Assembly (NCBI GenBank): GCA_933228675.1
Contig: OW121741.1
Location: 60,448,863-60,512,862 of the forward strand
From: Stomorhina lunata
Lineage: Eukaryota > Arthropoda > Insecta > Diptera > Rhiniidae
DNA length: 64,000 bases
Direction of reading: 5' to 3'
Shown here: in pieces, positions 1 to 13,010 of the stretch
Position numbering within the stretch: the stretch's first letter is position 1
Layout of the letters: every line of letters starts with the position of its first letter
The notes under the pieces: model-generated
The model's input: only the letters and a program-made list of their open reading frames with translations
The model's database searches: none
Told to the model about the DNA's origin: nothing
Position numbers and translations under genes: made by a program

Positions 1-332
1 GCATCTTTTCTGGTCTATCGAACTTTATTAAATGTTCGTAAAATATACACATATGTATATCGAAGCTACTGGCCGAATTAAATAAGCAGGTGATGACGCC
101 ACCGACAAGCTTTTCGTTTTCATATAATACTAGTATAACCAAATATTGCTAGGAATTACATTTAGTATGAACAAAAGAAAATTAATTTTCATATCAAGCA
201 TTTGTGTTGGGCTCCACTAAGTTAGTAATCAGAAACTATTTAATTATCAATAAATTCTTACGATTTTGTACTTTACTTTTGGTGAAGGGTATCAAAGATG
301 CGGCAAAGCCGAATATACCACTCTTACTTGTT
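1..332 (+). repeat. HINE-like dispersed repeat, 3' part
   Basis: Right-hand part of the most common dispersed repeat of the window, cut by the window start. It ends with the family's fixed 3' end: the subterminal segment GGTGAAGGGTAT, a hairpin ATTCGGCAAAGCCGAAT and the tail ATACCACTCTTACTTGTT. No coding potential. The following 333-610 is AT-rich and I recognise nothing in it. Confidence 0.7.
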
Positions 333-610
333 TATCTTTATATATAAATTTTGCATAGAATTAGAAAGAAACCTAAAGAAAATGGCATAAACATATTGCA
401 TCACGTCTATATTTTACTTTAAGTAGTAATTTTTTCGCGATAAATTGCATAAAATTGTAAAAAGACGTTATAATACTTAAAATGGGATGCAAAGGGATAT
501 GCAATTCAAAGAGCTTTTTAATGATTCAATTTAGCTATTAAAGAGTGTCCGCTCCAACCTCAAAAAATCTCTAAAAATTCGCTGTTTATTAAACTTTGTA
601 TTTAAATTTG

Positions 611-2916
611 TATACCCTTCACCAATAGGTGAAAGGGTATTATAAGTTTGTGCATCCGTTTGTAATTTTTTTATTAGTGAATGTAGACCCCATAAAAATT
701 ATAACGAGCGACTCAGAATCGGGTGGAGAATCGATTAAGCTATGTCCGTCTGTCTGTCGGTCTGTCCGTCCGTCTGTCTGTCTATTAAAATCAATTTTCT
801 GAAGCCCCTGGAGGATGGACCTACATAAATTATTCACCAGATTTTAGGAAATTTTCCCGCAATGAACGCTATTAAAATTCATTAAAATTGGTTTAAAAAC
901 ATCCGAAATATCGAAAAAAAATACCAAAAATTAGATGAAAATTTAAAAATTTTTGATTGAAACACACTTTTAAATAACAAGAGAAAAAAGATACTCCTGG
1001 TGTACATGTGATAATATATTATATATCAGATTGTAGAAAATGGTTCCCCAAAGCACTATGTAAAATTTTATCAAAATCGGTTTATAAACCACTGAGATAT
1101 CGCCAAAACACTAAATTTGATGTATTGCAAATTGCCCAAAGTACATTAGAGAATGTTTGTTGAAAAAATAAAATGCAGAAATAGGAAAAACCATCCTCCT
1201 TTAGCACGGACATACATAAATTTTATATCAGATTTTAGGAAATTCTCCCACCAAGCACGTTATTAAATTTTATCAAAACCGGTTCATAAACAACTGAGAT
1301 ATCGCCAAAGCACTACTTGTGATGTGCAGCAAATTCCCCAAAGTACGTGTCTAAGAAATTTTGTTGACATTTTGTAAGTATTGTTTCAGCGATATCTCAG
1401 GTATTAATGGACCGATTGTGATGAAATTTGACATCGTTCTTTGTGGTAGGATTTCCTAAAATCTGATGTATAAACTCTACAAATATGATTATGAATACCA
1501 TTCAAATTGTACCGATCGACTCAGAATCGGCAGGAGAATCGATTTCGCGACGTCCGTCCGTCTGTCTATTTGTCTGTCCGTCCGTCCGTCTACCTGTCTG
1601 TCCGTCCGTCTACCTGTCTGTCCTTTTTTCTGTTGTAGTCAAGTTTTTGGAGCTCCTGTTTTGTCGATATCTCAGATGTTTATTTTGATGAAATTTAATA
1701 GCGTACTTCGCAGGGATTACCTAAATTCTGATGCATTCGGTAATTTGTGGTCGATATAATTCAGTGTTTAAGCGATATTTCAGGTGTTTTGATCGACAAT
1801 GATGAAATTTAGGGTGAGACGATATTCTAAAATTTTGTGTAAAATGCATATGTTTATACCTTCCAGGAGCTCCACAAATCTGATTTTAGCAGACAGATAT
1901 ACTGCATTTATCTTAATTTTGTGTCTGACTTTTGAACATTATGATAAGCTACTCTTAGTAGCTTATAAATGACAAATTATAATAGATACGATGATGACAT
2001 TTAGTATAAAGACATTGTACAATATCGTTATTCATGGCGATAGCGCCTAAAATAAACTTTCTAGAGGGACAACATTTGACAAAAGTATTTCTGATCTCTT
2101 AAAAAGTTCGGTATTGAAAATGGTTGAGCTTGATTCACATTTAGTGAAATCTCCCATATAACCCCGACCGGGAATCACTTTAATGCTGATAAATTGAATC
2201 ACATTATAATTGCACAAAGAACTAGAGCAAAACTTTTCACACATCCAATGGACAGATCGAAAGAACAATACATTATTATTGATGAAGTATTCATCTTATT
2301 TCCATTTAAAAGCTATATATTTCTCGTATGTATCTAAAACTAAGAGTTTATACCCTATAATTCTAAGCCTTGTTTACATTGACAATCATTGTTAAAGCTT
2401 TGACCTAAATCAGTCCGCTAACTTCAAAGTTTTACATAACTAATCAAGAACTTTTACTAGTTGGATAATTCGTACGAATTAAAGTACACAACCCTCACTG
2501 GGCACTGTGTTTTTGGGTTGCATGCCAGAATACTTAATCTTCATCAAATCGATATGCTAAGGGCATATACAATTTGAAGCATCTTTTATTAAGGGTTCGT
2601 AAAATAGACACATATATCGAAGCTACTGGCTGGCTTAAATAAGCATTCTCTACCTGCCCAACCAAACCTTTGGGTCCATAACTATTCTAGATGATGACGC
2701 CACCGACATAGCTAAATATTGCTAGGAATTACATTTAGTTTGAACAAAAGAAAATTAATATACATGTTAAGCATTTGTGTGGGGCTCAACTAAGTCAGTA
2801 ATCAGAAACAATATAATTATCAATATATTCTTACGATGTTGTACTTTACTTTTGGAACACCATTGGTGAAGGGTATCCAAGATTCGGCAAAGCCGAATAT
2901 ACCACTCTTACTTGTT
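611..2916 (+). repeat. HINE-like dispersed repeat, full-length copy
   Basis: Starts TATACCCTTCACCAATAGGT, which folds back on itself, and ends in the ATTCGGC-AAA-GCCGAAT hairpin followed by CTCTTACTTGTT. The subterminal GGTGAAGGGTAT occurs inverted at the 5' end and direct at the 3' end. Internal landmarks are two CCGTCTGTCTG-type tracts (about 745-785 and 1550-1625) and repeated GATATCTCAGGTGTTTAT motifs. Subterminal inverted repeats plus a 3' hairpin and no target duplication are what is known for Helentron-derived non-autonomous elements (DINE-1/HINE); assignment to that class is inference. The short ORFs inside are not genes. Confidence 0.6.
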
Positions 2917-3229
2917 GTAGCTACTGTTTTGTCGATATCTCAGAAGTTTATTTTGATGAAATTAAATATCGATCTTCGCGGGGGGATTACTATATTCTGA
3001 TGCATTCGCTAATTTGTGGTAGATATAATTTAGCGTTTAAGCGATATTTCAGGTGTTTTGATCGACAATGATGAGATTCATGTTGGGATGATATCCTAAA
3101 ATTTTATGTAAAATTCACTTAGCAGCTCAACAAATCTGATTTTAGCACACAGACACACTGCATTTAGCTTAATTTTGTGTCTGGCTTTTGAACATTATGA
3201 TAATATTTGAGTATGTATTATATATCAAA
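2917..3229 (+). repeat. HINE-like repeat, left piece of an interrupted copy
   Basis: Starts abruptly in mid-element (TTTTGTCGATATCTCAG) immediately after the tail of the preceding copy, and stops at ATATATCAAA where another repeat is inserted. It resumes at 6777 with TTATAGGTAATC, exactly the continuation seen in intact copies. Confidence 0.65.
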
Positions 3230-6200
3230 CTAGCTTGATAACCCGCTACTTCGTTAGCGGTACAATTTGAATGGACAAAGTTACAAAATTTACCAAAATT
3301 ATTTTTTACTTGCTTATCGATTCCGATATAATTTAAATTATGTATGTATTAGTTCTAAAGATACATATAGGTCAAAATAGGTGTCATTTTCAGAAAAGTA
3401 CTAAACACTCCTCCCTTATTTGCGTAGCTGATCCAATTTTGATTGCTAACCCTATTTAAATTTTGAATATTTAGCGTTACAACAATTTCCTTTTTACCCG
3501 CTTTTAACCTCTAGTAGGCCAAATTTAAAAAATACCGAATACGTGTCCTTATATTTTTATTGCTGGTTTAAATCCATTTTTGTTAATGTTTGTTTTTAAC
3601 GCCTTAATTGAAAAAAGTACCAAATACCTGTCTCATATTTTTTAAATTTTTACTCGTTTTTGTCCTTTTCTATCCCATTAGTCGAAAAAGTACCAAACAC
3701 GTATTTGATATGTGTTTAATTTGCAAAAAGTACCGAATACTTGTCCCTTAATTTTAAGTGCTGATCTTAGACCATGTTTGTTTCTACCACTTTTGGCTTA
3801 GAAGGTATAATGCCATCGATTTTTCCCTTTTTTACCACTTTTATTGAAAAAAGTACCAAACACTTATTTAAAAAACCTACCTTTGAATATGTTCCCGTTT
3901 TTACCCTTTTGAACCCCATTTATAGTAAAAGTTTGGTATTTAATATGTTTAATATTTTTTGAATACTTATTGATTGTGGCACAAAGTGAGTCTTTATGTG
4001 TATTAGTTCAAAAGATACGTATGGGTTAAAAAAGTACCAAAATATAGTTTTTAAACAATTTCACCCTTATTAGTGCCATTTCCAAAAAAGTACCGAACAC
4101 ATGTCCCCTTATTTTTTTTATCCGATCCAAATTCAACTTCAACATTGTTTTTATCTATGTTATTTTCGGAGATATGATACTAATTTGTACCATTTTCTTC
4201 CCTGTTTTACCCATGAACGGCCAAATTTTAAAAAATTACCGAACTCACTCGTTTTCCTTAATTTTTAGTGCAGACCATAGACCAATTTAATTTTTGTTTC
4301 TATCACTTTTGATTAAGAAGATATTGCGTTATCGGGTACCAAAATATAGTTTTTACGATCTTTCTCCCTTATTAATTTCATTTTCAAAAAAGTACCAAGC
4401 ACGTGTCCCATTTTTTTTGTCAGACGATCTAAATCCAATTTCAACATCGTTTCTAATGATATTAGTTTTGGAGATATGATGTTATTATAATTTATTCATT
4501 TTCTACCCCTAAGCGGCCCTAAATGACCGAAACCGTGTCCTTTTATTTTTAGTGCTGATTCCCGGCTAATTTAATTTTTGTTTCTATCACTTTTGGTTTA
4601 AAAGATATTACGTAACCGATTTTTCCCCTTTTTAACAAATAAATTAAAAAAGTACCAAACACGTATCTTATGCATTTCAATATGAATCAACCCGTCTGTA
4701 AATTATACTTCTGGCTTCATTAGCCAAAATGAAATTCATAGTTTAAAAAAGACTACCCTTGAATATTTTTTTGTCGTTTTAATCTTTTTGTACCTCATTT
4801 ATCGTAAAGGTACTTGTCTAACAATTGTCTAAAAAATACTTTTCTGATAATTCTTTATTACTGTCGATTGTGACGTTAACTGCGTCACTATGTTCGTTAT
4901 TTCAAAAGATATAGGTTAAAAGCCCCAAAATACAGTTTTTATCCTTTTTTAATCCTTATTAGCACCATATTCAAAAAGGTACCAAACGCGTGTCCACTTT
5001 TTTTCCAGTCGATCCGAAGCAAATTTCAACGTTGTTCCTATCGCTTTTAATTTCGGAGATATGACGTTACTACTTTTCACTTTTTTGCCATGTTTTATAC
5101 CCAATACTGACAAATTAACAAAAGTACCAAATTTTAAGTACCGATCTCAGAAAGCAAATAACCTACCCTTGAAAATGTTCCCTTTTTTACCCTTTTGGAC
5201 TCCATTAATCACAAAAGTCCCAAATACGTATTTAATAGTTTTTAATACCTATCGATTGTGATATCAATTATGTTTCTGTGTTTATTAGTTCAAAAGATAC
5301 ATATGGGTTAAAAAAAAGTACCAAAATATAGTTTTTTGCCCTTTTATATCGTTATTAGTGCCATTTCCAAAAAAGTACCAAACACGTGACCCCTTATTTT
5401 CCTAGCCGATTCAAATCCAATTTCAACTTTGTTTCTATCTATGTTGGTTTCAGAGATATGATGTTACTAATTTCTCCCTTTTCTACCCTGTTTTGCCCGC
5501 TAGACGGCCGATTTTCAAAAATGTACCCAACACGTGTCCCTTGGTTTTAAGTGCCGATCTCAGACCAATTTAGTTTTTGTTTCTATCACTTTTGGTTTAG
5601 AAGATATACTTTACAGATTTTTACCCCCAAAATTAAAAAAAAAAGTACCAAACTCGTAGTTTATTTTTTTGAATGTCCATCGACCAGTCAATAAATTATA
5701 CTTCTGGCTTCATTAGCATAAAAGATATCTATAGCTAAAAACCAAAAAACCTACCCTTGTATATTTTCCCTTTTTTTACCCCTTTAATCGCAAAAGTACC
5801 AAACACGTATTTAATTATTTTTTAATATCTATCGGTTGCGATATAAATTATATTTCTATGTTTATTAGTTCAAAAGATACATATGGGTTAAAAAAAGTAC
5901 CAAAATATAGTTTTTACCCTTTTTTATCCTTATTAGTGCCATTTTTAAAAAAGTATCAAACACGTGTCGCCTTATTTTCCTGGCCGATTCAAATCCAATT
6001 TCAACTTTGTTTCTATCTATATTGGTTTCGGAGATATGATGTTACTAATTTCTCCCTTTTCTACCCTGTTTTGCCCGCTAGGCGGCCGATTTTCAAAAAA
6101 GTACCGAACACGTATCCCTTAATTTTTAGTGCTAATCTCAAACCAATTTAATTTTCGCTTTTGGTTAAGGAGATATAATGTTACCGATTTTTCCCTTTTA

Positions 6201-6776
6201 ATTGAAAAAAGTACCAAACACGTAATTGATATTTTGTACTTGGCAATCGACCTCTCTATAAATTTTATTTCTAGCTTTATTGGTTCAAGTGAAATACAAG
6301 GAAAAAGAAAAATGGACCTACCCTAAATTTTTTCCCCCCTTTTTCCCCTTTTTGAACCCTGAATCAAAAAAGTAGCAAACACGTGTCTAATATTTTTTTC
6401 TTGTTTACCGGCTCCGTTTTGAATATTGCTACTCTGTTGATTGGTTCAAAAGATACACATGGGTTTAAAAAAGTACCAACATTTTATTTTTACCCTTTTT
6501 ACCTCCTATTTGTCCCATCTGCTAAAAAGTACCAAACACGTGTCTACTTATTTTTGTAGTTGATCCCAACGCAGTTAGGCCTATGACGTTTACTTCTGGA
6601 GATACATCATTACTAACTTTTTCCTTTTTTACCCCCTTAGAAGCCGAATTTCCAAAAATCCCTTCTTAGTGGATCTAGGTACCCGCTGTCAAAATTTCAG
6701 CTCTCTAGCTCTAGCCGTTTGGACTGGGCGATGATGAGTCAGTCAGTCAGTCACGTTAGAGTTTTATATATATAGA
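3230..6776 (+). repeat. 3.5-kb repeat of degenerate AAGTACCAAACACGT units
   Basis: Begins CTAGCTTGATAACCCGCTAC and ends GTCAGTCAGTCACG...TATATATAGA, inserted within ATATCAAA|TTATAGG of a HINE-like copy. The inside is a degenerate array in which AAAAAGTACCAAACACGTGTCCC recurs around twenty times, with pyrimidine-rich CCCTTTTTTACCC linkers. A higher-order spacing of about 580 bases is visible: TTTCGGAGATATGATGTTACTAATTTCTCCC near 5450 recurs near 6030, and the ACCAAAATATAG block at about 5320 recurs near 5900. No coding frame. Its family is not recognised; the same ends mark the short element at 9020-9224. Confidence 0.6.
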
Positions 6777-8036
6777 TTATAGGTAATCTTCCTAGGAAGT
6801 ACATCAAATGCAGCTAAGTATATGATATGCGTAATCTGCATCAACGAAAATCTAAATTTTGGGATAGCAATTGGGAGAAATCCGTTCACTTTTGACAATA
6901 GCTATTGTACTTATTTTCTAATAAATTATAATAGATCCGATGATGAAAGTTAGTATGAAGACATTGTACATAATCGTTATTTAGCATTTGAAATATCATG
7001 GAATTCGGTTCACATTTAGTCATACCTCCTATATAAACCTCTTAATGGCATAAATTCCATCTAAAAGCCACTTAAATGAGAATAAATAATTAACTATATT
7101 AGCTTTGACCAAATTTAGCACAAGAATACCATTATGTGAATACCAGCCAGTGTGCAGAATTTTGCCACAATCGGTCACCATTTGACTATAGTTCTTTCTG
7201 TTCGTCTTTCCGTCAGAGGAGAGGAGCGATAGCGCCTAAAAAAACGTTCTCGAGTGACAACATTTTACAAAAGTATTTCTGATCTCTTGAAAAAGGTCGG
7301 CATTGAAAATGGGCAAACTCTGTTCACATTTAGTAAAAGCTTCCATATGACCCCGATTGGGAATCACTTTAATGCTGATAAATTAAATCACATTATAACA
7401 GCACAAAGAACCAGAGCGAAACTTTCCCGTCAGCATACCGTGGCTAATTCCCATTCAATTGATATCCGTTTTCTCTTGATGTTGACTTATAGTTACTAGC
7501 TCGAAAACCTTGAAATACCACAATTCCATAATATATCTTATATTATATAGCATTCAGATTTATTAGTAAATATTTAATTACTTTTCCGAAAATTCAATGA
7601 TAGGTTAGCAACTAATGTAAACTTGGTATTTATCCCTTCAAAATCTATATATCTCAAATAGGTATCTAAAACTAAATGCGTATAACATATATTCCTAAGG
7701 TTTGTATAGATTGACAAAACAATCATTGCCAAAGCTTTGATCGAAATCGGTCTGCCAACTTCAGAGTTCTACGTAACTAATCAAGAACTTCTACTATATG
7801 TACGACACGTTCGAATTAAAGTACACATCGACAGCTGATATTTAATATCTTCTTGGAACCAAATTTAAAATTTGTGTTTGAATATTTTTTATTTCATTGC
7901 GACATACCTTTAATAATTTGAATAATTTAAATTTGAAATATTATGACTCCAATGTTTGAGGTAAAGTTACTTTTGGACCACCATTGGCGAAGGGTATCCA
8001 AGATTCGGCAATGTCGAATATACCACTCTTACTAGT
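6777..8036 (+). repeat. HINE-like repeat, right piece of the interrupted copy
   Basis: Continues the copy broken at 3229 and ends at CCACTCTTACTAGTT with the family hairpin in a slightly changed form (ATTCGGCAATGTCGAAT). Nothing coding is supported. Confidence 0.65.
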
Positions 8037-9324
8037 TTCTGTTGTAGTCAAGTTTTTGTTTATTTTGATGAATTTTAATAGCGTTCCTCGCAGGGGATTA
8101 CATAAATTCTGGTATATTCGGTAATTTGTGGTAGATATAATTTAGTGTTTAAGCGATATTTCAGGTGTTTTGATCGACAATGATTAAATTCAGGGTGGGA
8201 CGATAAATCAATAGTATATCTTCCAGGAGCTCCACAAATCTAACTTTAGCAGACAGATACACTGCATTTATCTTAGTTTTGTGTCTGACTTTTGAACATT
8301 ATTATAATATTTGAGAATGCATTATATATCAAGTTATAGGCAGTCTTCCTAGGAAGTACAAAAAATGCAGCTAAGTACATGATATGCGTTCAAAACCTAC
8401 ATTTGTATGTATGTATCTCACATATCAACGATAATTTAATTTTATTAATTGCAATTGAGAGAAATACGTTCACATTTGACAGTTGCTTCCGGATAACTTC
8501 GCCTAAGGCAATCTCTTAGTAGCTAATAAATGACAAATTATAATAGATACGAATATGACATTTACTATAAAGACGTTGCACAATATTGTTATTTAGCACG
8601 ATAACGCCTAAAACAAACTTTCTTCAATATTTAACAAAAGTATTTCTGATCTCTTGAAAAGTTCGGTATTGAAAATGGGCGAACTCGGTTCACATTTGGT
8701 GAAATCTCCTATATAACCCCGGCCGGGAATCACTTTAATGATGATAAATTAAATTACATTAAAATTGCACAAAGAACTAGAGCAAAACTTTCCACACATC
8801 CATCGGACAGATCGGAGGAACAATACATCCCAAATATTATTGATCTAAATGATGACGCCACCGAAAAGCTTTTCGTTTTCCGACTCTTAATTTTAAAGAC
8901 TCTTTGCATATAATACTAGCATAACCAAGGCTAGGAACATTAGTACGGACAAAAGAAAATCAATATACATATCAAGCATTTCTTTTTGGGCTCAATTAAG
9001 TAATCAGAAACTATATAATCTATATATATCAAAATGGATGTGTTTAAGTATGTAACGTATGGACTCCAAAACGGCTGGGTAGAAATTTTCGTGGAATTTT
9101 AAGAATACTACGGCGGGTGATTTTTGATTTTCGATCGGCGGGCGAATAGGCGTGGCAAAATCCAATTTTCATATTGTACCACTAATGTTTGCTTAGGGCC
9201 AGCAACGCGGAGCGGGTCAGCTAGTTATCAATAAATTCTTATGATTTTGTACTTTACTTTTGGAACACCATTGGTGAAGGGTATCCAAGATTCGGCAAAG
9301 CCGAATATACCACTCTTACTTGTT
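8037..9324 (+). repeat. HINE-like repeat, 5'-truncated copy
   Basis: Starts in mid-element (TGTTGTAGTCAAGTTTTTG) and runs to the intact 3' hairpin and CTCTTACTTGTT. It contains the short CTAGCT element at 9020-9224, inserted into the sequence that reads TATATAATTATCAATAAATTC in other copies. Confidence 0.65.
9020..9224 (-). mobile_element. Short CTAGCTGACCCGC...TATATATAG element
   Basis: On the minus strand it starts CTAGCTGACCCGCTCCGCG and ends TATATATAG. The empty site is known from other HINE-like copies, which read straight through. It shares both ends with the 3.5-kb repeat at 3230-6776 but almost nothing inside, so the two look like members of one family of elements with conserved ends and variable cargo. 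The class is not clear. Confidence 0.5.
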
Positions 9325-10394
9325 TTTTTTTTATTTTTTAAAGTTAATTTAACTGCTAGAATTCTACATGGATCATAAGTAAAAAAATATCGAATATCGA
9401 AGCGGTTGAGGTGTCTACTTTTATATCCATAAAAGAAGAATTTTAGTTTTTACACGTATTTTATTTATAGGTTCAAATATACAATTAATTTTATAAAGAA
9501 TATATACATAATATTCAAATTTTAAGGAATTATTTCAGCCTTAGTAGGCAATGCAGTATTTTAAAAATTTGGGATTACATGTTTTGAAATTTCAGTTCCA
9601 GTCTGACATTTAAATTTATAAAAAAAATTAAAAACAAACTAGGGGGGTTTTGGCCGTAATTTCCTACTGTGAACACTCTATCAAACACTTTGTAAATATC
9701 TATTGCCACAACTTTGCTTTCGCCAAAATGGTATATGAAACGGCACTTTAACCCTTTTAAAGAACAGTCTGAATTTTCATTGAAAGAGTGAATTTTTAAC
9801 CAACTAAATGTTGTTAAAACTTATTAACTAATTAATTAATAACTAGTACTGTTTCGATTATATTGCTCTAACATCCGTTTTAGGAGAAGTTGGAACATCG
9901 TCATTATATATTGAATGCACAGAAGACTGGATGTCGATAACATTTAAATATATTTATATGATGTTAAACATTCAAATTGTTTCTTTTGTATTAATTTAAT
10001 TTTATATTTTTAGATAATACAATGAGTACATTTTATGTATTTACTCCTGAATAAAAAAAATATTTGTTTGTGTGAAATATAAGAAAAATTCATTTTTATT
10101 TTCTGTGATTTAGCTTTATTTTTTATTATTTCCCGCTAAATAGATTTTTTTTAGTGTTTTCTAGCGAATTTCACATCCTCATTTGACGGGAAAGCGTGGA
10201 AAAATAATGGCAACACTGTCTACGATCACTAATATTAAAAATTACAAACGGATGGTGAAGGGTATTAAAATTAATATATTTTAGCATTTTGAACAAAATG
10301 ATGATTTTTTCGTGAAATTTTGCTATAAAGCACATTTAGTTTGTTTGTAAGAGGCATAAAAGTTAGAAGTGTTTTGAGTGTTCGGCGATTTTCT
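9325..10394. other. AT-rich stretch with no gene
   Basis: About 1.07 kb of AT-rich sequence. I found no coding frame, RNA gene or repeat shared with the rest of the window, apart from a GGTGAAGGGTATTAAA fragment near 10253 like the HINE-like termini. Confidence 0.5.
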
Positions 10395-10663
10395 GCTGAA
10401 TAAGGAGTTATCATCTTGAAGTCATGCGCCGCTTGTGAGAAGCAGCACGAAGAAAACGTCCGGAATTGTGGGAAAAGAAGACTATGAAAGAACTGCGTTT
10501 TGAGAAGATTGAGGAGTTACAAACAATATCGCTGAGAGAACTCAAGAGCATACCAAAAAGTGCATATCAGAACAGCTTCGGGGCTTGGAAAAAACGATGG
10601 CACAAGTGTATTATAACCGATGGGGACTACTTTGAAGGGGACAAAACAGAAATTGATGAATAA
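10395..10663 (+). pseudogene. Mariner-like transposase, C-terminal remnant
   Basis: A 65-residue open stretch (from 10466) ends in SIPKSAYQNSFGAWKKRWHK and then GDYFEGDK, the typical C-terminal tail of many mariner-like transposases (known from the family: an S-A-F/Y-x-x-x-x-x-x-W-x-x-RW-x-KC segment followed by GDYFEGD). The frame can be followed upstream as RRKRPELWEKK from about 10430. There is no catalytic D-D-D/E region and no recognisable terminal repeat, so this is a dead fragment. It lies just outside the left arm of the 10.8-14.9 kb inverted repeat. Confidence 0.65.
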
Positions 10664-10794
10664 ATATTTTTTGAGAAAATTTGGCTTATTTTTTGAACAG
10701 ACCTCGTACATAGGTACATAAAAATCCTAACATCATCTTCGGTTTCGCTATCAAGCTGTTCCAGGAAGTCTAAAGCCTTAAATTTCTGTAAAAT

Positions 10795-13010
10795 TTTAAA
10801 CATATTTAAAAACAAGTAACAGTGTTAAATTCGGCTATGCCGAATCTTAGATACCCTTCACCAAAAGAGTTTATGGCAAAATATGTATGTTTCTGAACAC
10901 TAATTTAAGTGAATTACCGTGGTTTATACTGCGGCTTAAATTTCTATACATACATACATATATATATTTTCTGATTAAAAGAAAACTAAAAATCAGAAAA
11001 CGGTCGCTGCTCCAAAAAGTTCATAAGTATGCAATTTTATCTTAACTTAGTAAGCCGTTGAGTCCCTTTTCAATTATATTTGGTAAATATTATTCCATCT
11101 TTATGTATGACAAAATTCATTTATTCAGGGGTGTCATAGAAACCAAGTCAGTTTTTAAATTTCTCGGTTTTGAAAACCAATACTAGTTATATTTGGTGTC
11201 ATGAAACCAAGTCGGTTTTGTTATTATTGGTTTTAAATCAAACAAAATGTTCGAATCAATTGTTTATTATTTCATTTGAATTTTTTTTGAAACATCAAAA
11301 ATCAAATAAAATAAAAATTATTAAAGAAAATTATTTGAAGAAAAACTTTCAGTTTTTTGCGATGTTTGTAGTATAGGTATAAAGAAAACGCTGCTATTTG
11401 GACAAATGAAGTTTGTATACCCCAACATCATGAAATGACCGAATTGCGGACTGGAAAAAATTTAATCTACCTACACCAAGAAACAAACCACAGCCAATCA
11501 AAGGACGATTGTCACTTACATGCGATATTCATTAAATTGCAAACAAATATGTTGATATGCATTTGCTTCGCCAGTACCTCCACACAAATAATATTCTACC
11601 CTTACAATTTTCCCCATTTTTGATATTTTTTATGTTTGATTCCAAAGACAAAAGTACCAAAACTTGTTTTTATCTATTACATGATAAAAAATGCTATATA
11701 ACTTTTCACCCATTTCTTTTTATTTGAAAGTTAAAGCTAAAAAGTACCAAAAATATTTTTTCTCCTTTTCTCCCCTTTTTTCGAAAAGTACTTACCACTT
11801 TTACTGTTATTTTTTATTATTTTTGTAACTGATCCAAACTTGATTTCAATTTTGGTTCTATTGTTTTTAGTTTGGGAATTATAGCGTTATTGAATTTTCC
11901 CTTTTTTATCCCCCACAGGGCCAAATTTTCAAAAATCTGTTCTTAGTGGATCTTTAAATCGAAAAAGGCACCAGTTGGCCAGTAACGCCTTTGTTTTAAA
12001 TTGATAGACCAATTTTGAAATGAAATCTGTTAACTGTAAGTTGCTTGGTTTTTTTCCAATACTAAACCAATAATAATATTTTCTGTGACACATAAAACCA
12101 ATAGAAAATGTAGCACGAACATTAATATTGGAATTCATGACACCAATTTAATTTTTTTGTCGTTTTCAAAACCAATACCAATAAAATTGGTTTCTATGAC
12201 ACCCCTGATTATGTATTATGGATATAAAAGATAACTAACCAAGAACAGTTATCTAAAACTCTAAGGTTAGCGGACTGATTTGGATCATACTTTTGCCAAC
12301 AATTTTTGGGAGTGATTGTTTTGTTAATCTATAGAAGCCGAAGAATCTTAGGGTATACGGAATTAGTGAGATTTTTAAATTGCTATCAGACCTATATTAG
12401 AAAATATTAACGCTACTAACGTATTAAAGTTGTAATGGGCAGTGTATATAGCCCATCACAACTATAATCGCACCCCTATTAATGTAAATATTTCAGCTTT
12501 TGGCAATAAAAGGAATTAAATATTTTAGTATAAGAAAAAATAGACGAAAACTTATATTTTGTAATAAAAATTAATGATTTATTTACTTTAGTTTAATTAA
12601 TATAAATAATTTCAATACAAACGGCTGTTTCATAACTATAACCGAACTTTAAAAAAATTAACAAAATTCTCTACTTAAATTATCAATTAAACTAACAAAT
12701 ATTTTTAATAATGGGTGGGGCCTCCTTTATTCTGAATAAGCTCAAAAATTCGATCTGGCATACTTTGGATAAGTTTTGTCCTCATATCTTCAGAAATTGC
12801 TCGCCTTTCATCGATACTACTTTTAGTTCGAAAACATCTTTGTATTGTCTATTTTGGGCATAAACACGGCGGCCCAATATTTCCCAAATATTTTCTAATG
12901 GGTTTTGATCCGAAGAACAGGCAGACCACTTAATAATTTTAATGTTTTTTAATTGAAGCCATTAAATTTTCTGACGACTCTTGTGTTTTCTCACTAAAAA
13001 TTAAAGTTTT
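10795..13010. repeat. Left arm of a large inverted repeat
   Basis: Reads as the reverse complement of 13640-14890. Outer end: ATATTTAAAAACAAGTAACAG here against CTGTTACTTGTTTTTAAATAT there, including the ATTCGGCTATGCCGAAT hairpin. Inner end: CTGAAAAAACTTTAATTTTTAG against CAACTTTAATTTTTAGCGAG. The arm is broken by the 1,082-bp insertion at 11126-12207, which the other arm lacks. Its outer part is HINE-like sequence (reversed); its inner part belongs to a Tc1-like element. Confidence 0.8.
11126..12207. mobile_element. Unclassified TIR transposon in one palindrome arm
   Basis: Starts CAGGGGTGTCATAGAAACCA and ends in its exact reverse complement GGTTTCTATGACACCCCTG, with weaker similarity (GTTTTGAAAAC, TTGGTGTCATGAA) going further inward on both sides. 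The undisturbed right arm shows the empty site CATTTATTATGTATTATGG, so ATT is duplicated (3 bp). CAGGGG ends recall hAT elements, but those make 8-bp duplications, so the class is left open. Inside, 11630-11945 contains AAAGTACCAAAA and ATCTGTTCTTAGTGGATCT segments like those of the 3230-6776 repeat. No transposase was seen. Confidence 0.75.

Noticed and set aside
1466..1759. ORFs rich in SVCLSVRPSVCLSV (also 640-837, 30900-31000, 42490-42720, 43324-43521, 62354-62551, 63240-63425)
   Set aside because: They are translations of the CCGTCTGTCTG tract of the HINE-like repeat, found in every copy and in several frames.
3774..6326. Short ORFs with KSTKH/KKYQT motifs
   Set aside because: Translations of the degenerate AAAAAGTACCAAACACGT units; frames are not kept between units.
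11126..12207. hAT element
   Set aside because: The CAGGGG end suggests hAT, but the empty site in the sister arm shows a 3-bp and not an 8-bp duplication.
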